Positions 5,021-5,826 of a stretch of 5,826 nucleotides of DNA are shown here, one piece after another. The stretch's first letter is position 1; each line of letters starts with the position of its first letter. The notes below the pieces were generated by a model, which saw only the letters and a list, made by a program, of their open reading frames with translations, did not search any database and had not been told where the DNA came from. The stretch is from an uncultured Oscillospiraceae bacterium (GTDB lineage Bacteria; Bacillota; Clostridia; Oscillospirales; Acutalibacteraceae): positions 1-5,826 of the forward strand of contig URPG01000139.1 in NCBI GenBank assembly GCA_900549675.1, read 5' to 3'. The translations under genes were made by a program, and so were the position numbers.

Positions 5021-5456
5021 ATGACAACGACAAATTATCCCGACAATATTACAGCTTTATATGCCCATTTAAGCCAAGAGGACGCTTTGGACGGAGAGAG
5101 TAACTCCATAGCCAATCACTCACGAACGGTTTTGGAAACTATCCTTCGAGTATGAGGCGGAGCAGAAAGAACTGACAGAGTTTGTAAAGTCCGAGCAAGC
5201 GGCGGTCAACAGCTACGAACAGGACAAAGCCGACTTTGACAACTTCGCCGCCGTTATACGCAAGTATGTGGGAATACGAGAATTGACGCTCACCATCGTC
5301 AACGAGTTTGTGAAGAAAATCATCGTCCATGCTCCCGATAAATCCAGTGGGCACCGCCGCCAAAAGGTGGAGATTGTTTGGAACTTCATCGGGGAACTGA
5401 AACAGGACGAGGATAAGCAGACGATTGAACGGCAGAGAAAAGGCAAGACGGCATAG
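5021..5456 (+). pseudogene. Large serine recombinase (TnpX/TndX family), internally deleted and frameshifted
   Basis: The intact protein would cut and rejoin transposon ends through a catalytic serine. Here the 5' part reads MTTTNYPDNITALYAHLSQE and on to DGESNSIAN (residues 1-33), the start of the catalytic domain with the nucleophile S18; the usual YARLS is YAHLS, so a conserved arginine is replaced by His16. From about 5115 the family sequence continues only in another frame, as ITHERFWKLSFEYEAEQKEL through a coiled-coil stretch to GIRELTLTIVNEFVKKIIVH and the DUF4368-type tail, ending at TAG 5454-5456. About 146 residues remain from a family of roughly 530-560, so about 1.2 kb is missing, including most of the catalytic domain and the zinc-binding recombinase domain. 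The N-terminal frame runs on to TGA at 5153-5155 and would give a 44-residue peptide. It cannot be active. Confidence 0.9.
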
Positions 5457-5476
5457 CCTAAGCTATGCCGTCTTGC
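5443..5476. terminator. Perfect 15-bp hairpin overlapping the recombinase stop codon
   Basis: GCAAGACGGCATAGC (5443-5457) and GCTATGCCGTCTTGC (5462-5476) are exact reverse complements around the loop CTAA. The left arm contains the last codons and TAG stop of the recombinase. No T run follows on either side, so it is either an atypical terminator or a terminal structure of the transposon. It probably marks the neighbourhood of the element's right end. Confidence 0.6.
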
Positions 5477-5496
5477 AACATGATTAAATTACTTCC

Positions 5497-5580
5497 TTAC
5501 GGGTGTTCACCATTCCAGCAAGCGCTTTTAAAGCGTATTAATTCATAACAGATATCACCGGCATAAGATATGAAATACAT
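5497..5580 (-). CDS. Possible 27-residue ORF downstream of the Lon-like gene
   Basis: The frame reads MYFISYAGDICYELIRFKSA and then CWNGEHP before TAA. AGAAGG stands a suitable distance (about six bases) ahead of the ATG, and the start is only 34 bases after the stop of the Lon-like gene, so co-expression is plausible. No family is recognised. Because its end lies next to the inferred right end of the transposon remnant, it may be the first codons of a host gene cut by the insertion instead of a true small protein. Chance occurrence of such a short frame is also quite possible. Confidence 0.25.
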   Translation of the reverse strand: MYFISYAGDICYELIRFKSACWNGEHP

Positions 5581-5614
5581 GGTACCCTTCTGTTCGCTTT
5601 TAAGCAAAACTTTA

Positions 5615-5826
5615 TTATGCCAGCAGATGTCTCACCATCTCCCCATCAAAAACTACTTTTGCCACACGGTCCACTTCTATCTGATACAGCGCATTGGCCG
5701 CCATGTGCTCTGCTGCCTGTTCCAGGTCGCGGATACCTGTTGTGTCTGCATATTTTTCTATGACTGCGTCAACCGCCTCTGCAGTCACAACGCATTCCTT
5801 TTCCTGCAGGCCCATACGTTTCAGGA
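5615..5826 (-). CDS. Lon-like AAA+ ATPase, C-terminal end only, cut by window edge
   Basis: Only the last ~70 codons are visible; the frame continues beyond the right edge (LKRMGL is read before the first ATG inside the window, so that ATG is not the start). The segment VVTAEAVDAVIEKYADTTGIRDLEQAAEHMAANAL matches the small helical lid of Lon AAA+ modules, where the consensus is a YTREAGVRNLER-like stretch with the sensor-2 Arg; here it is GIRDLEQ. In Lon the Ser-Lys protease domain follows this lid, but this protein stops about 30 residues later at VRHLLA, so it appears to be an ATPase without protease, assuming the rest is Lon-like. Such a protein may act as an unfoldase or a signalling ATPase. 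Its stop faces the transposon remnant. The fold assignment is moderately sure and the function open. Confidence 0.68.
   Translation of the reverse strand, partial: LKRMGLQEKECVVTAEAVDAVIEKYADTTGIRDLEQAAEHMAANALYQIEVDRVAKVVFDGEMVRHLLA

Larger units (their letters stand above)
4385..5480 (+). mobile_element. Remnant of a Tn4451/Tn5397-type serine-recombinase transposon
   Basis: The segment contains a tnpW-family gene followed closely by the two ends of a large serine recombinase, a gene order I associate with Tn4451-like and Tn1549-like Firmicute elements. The recombinase of such elements usually lies next to one terminus, so the real right end is probably within a few tens of bases of the hairpin at 5443-5476. 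The left limit is set provisionally where the ACT homology stops; if the three minus-strand genes and the structured stretch at 2217-2647 are cargo, the element would start near 2.2 kb instead. No conjugation or mobilisation gene and no antibiotic-resistance gene is present. With a broken recombinase it should be immobile unless helped in trans. Confidence 0.55.

Noticed and set aside
5268..5456. Short plus-strand gene starting at GTG 5268
   Set aside because: It is an internal codon of the recombinase C-terminal part, whose family sequence extends upstream to about 5115.

Overview
The window looks like a low-to-mid GC Gram-positive gut-type Firmicute, probably a Clostridia/Lachnospiraceae relative. 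This rests on strong AGGAGG-type ribosome binding sites, ATGA-coupled ABC transporter genes, and remnants of a Tn4451/Tn5397-type large-serine-recombinase transposon. No tRNA, rRNA or CRISPR array was seen. The genus cannot be fixed from this sequence.

Layout. (1) 1-2151, + strand: the 3' part of an ABC exporter operon. It holds an ATPase cut by the left edge and two six-helix permease genes, each start overlapping the previous stop by ATGA, closed by a weak terminator near 2185-2216. (2) 2217-2647: no convincing gene. The stretch is packed with inverted repeats, including three terminator-like hairpins and one compound structure with a hairpin inside a longer imperfect inverted repeat. (3) 2648-4384, minus strand: three co-directional genes, read as an ACT-domain protein that appears to lack its N-terminal half, then an NAD(P)-dependent epimerase-like protein, then a cysteine-rich DUF3795-type protein. 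A related imperfect palindrome of about 20 bp sits at or just after the stop codon of each of the three. (4) 4385-5480: transposon remnant with a structured leader (a hairpin with T tract, three CTTTGGCA repeats, three back-to-back inverted repeats), an intact tnpW-family gene, and a large serine recombinase reduced to its first ~33 residues joined out of frame to its last ~113. (5) 5481-5826, minus strand: the 3' end of a Lon-like AAA+ ATPase entering from the right edge, which stops straight after the AAA lid, followed by a possible 27-codon ORF.

Reading of the whole: the ABC exporter and the Lon-like gene look like chromosomal flanks. The middle looks like a decayed transposon that can no longer move itself, with the three minus-strand genes either its cargo or host genes caught beside it. 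The clearest result is the internally deleted recombinase. The most unusual patterns are the repeated 3'-end motif of the three-gene group and the run of inverted repeats ahead of tnpW. Nothing here by itself proves a new defence or mobile system.
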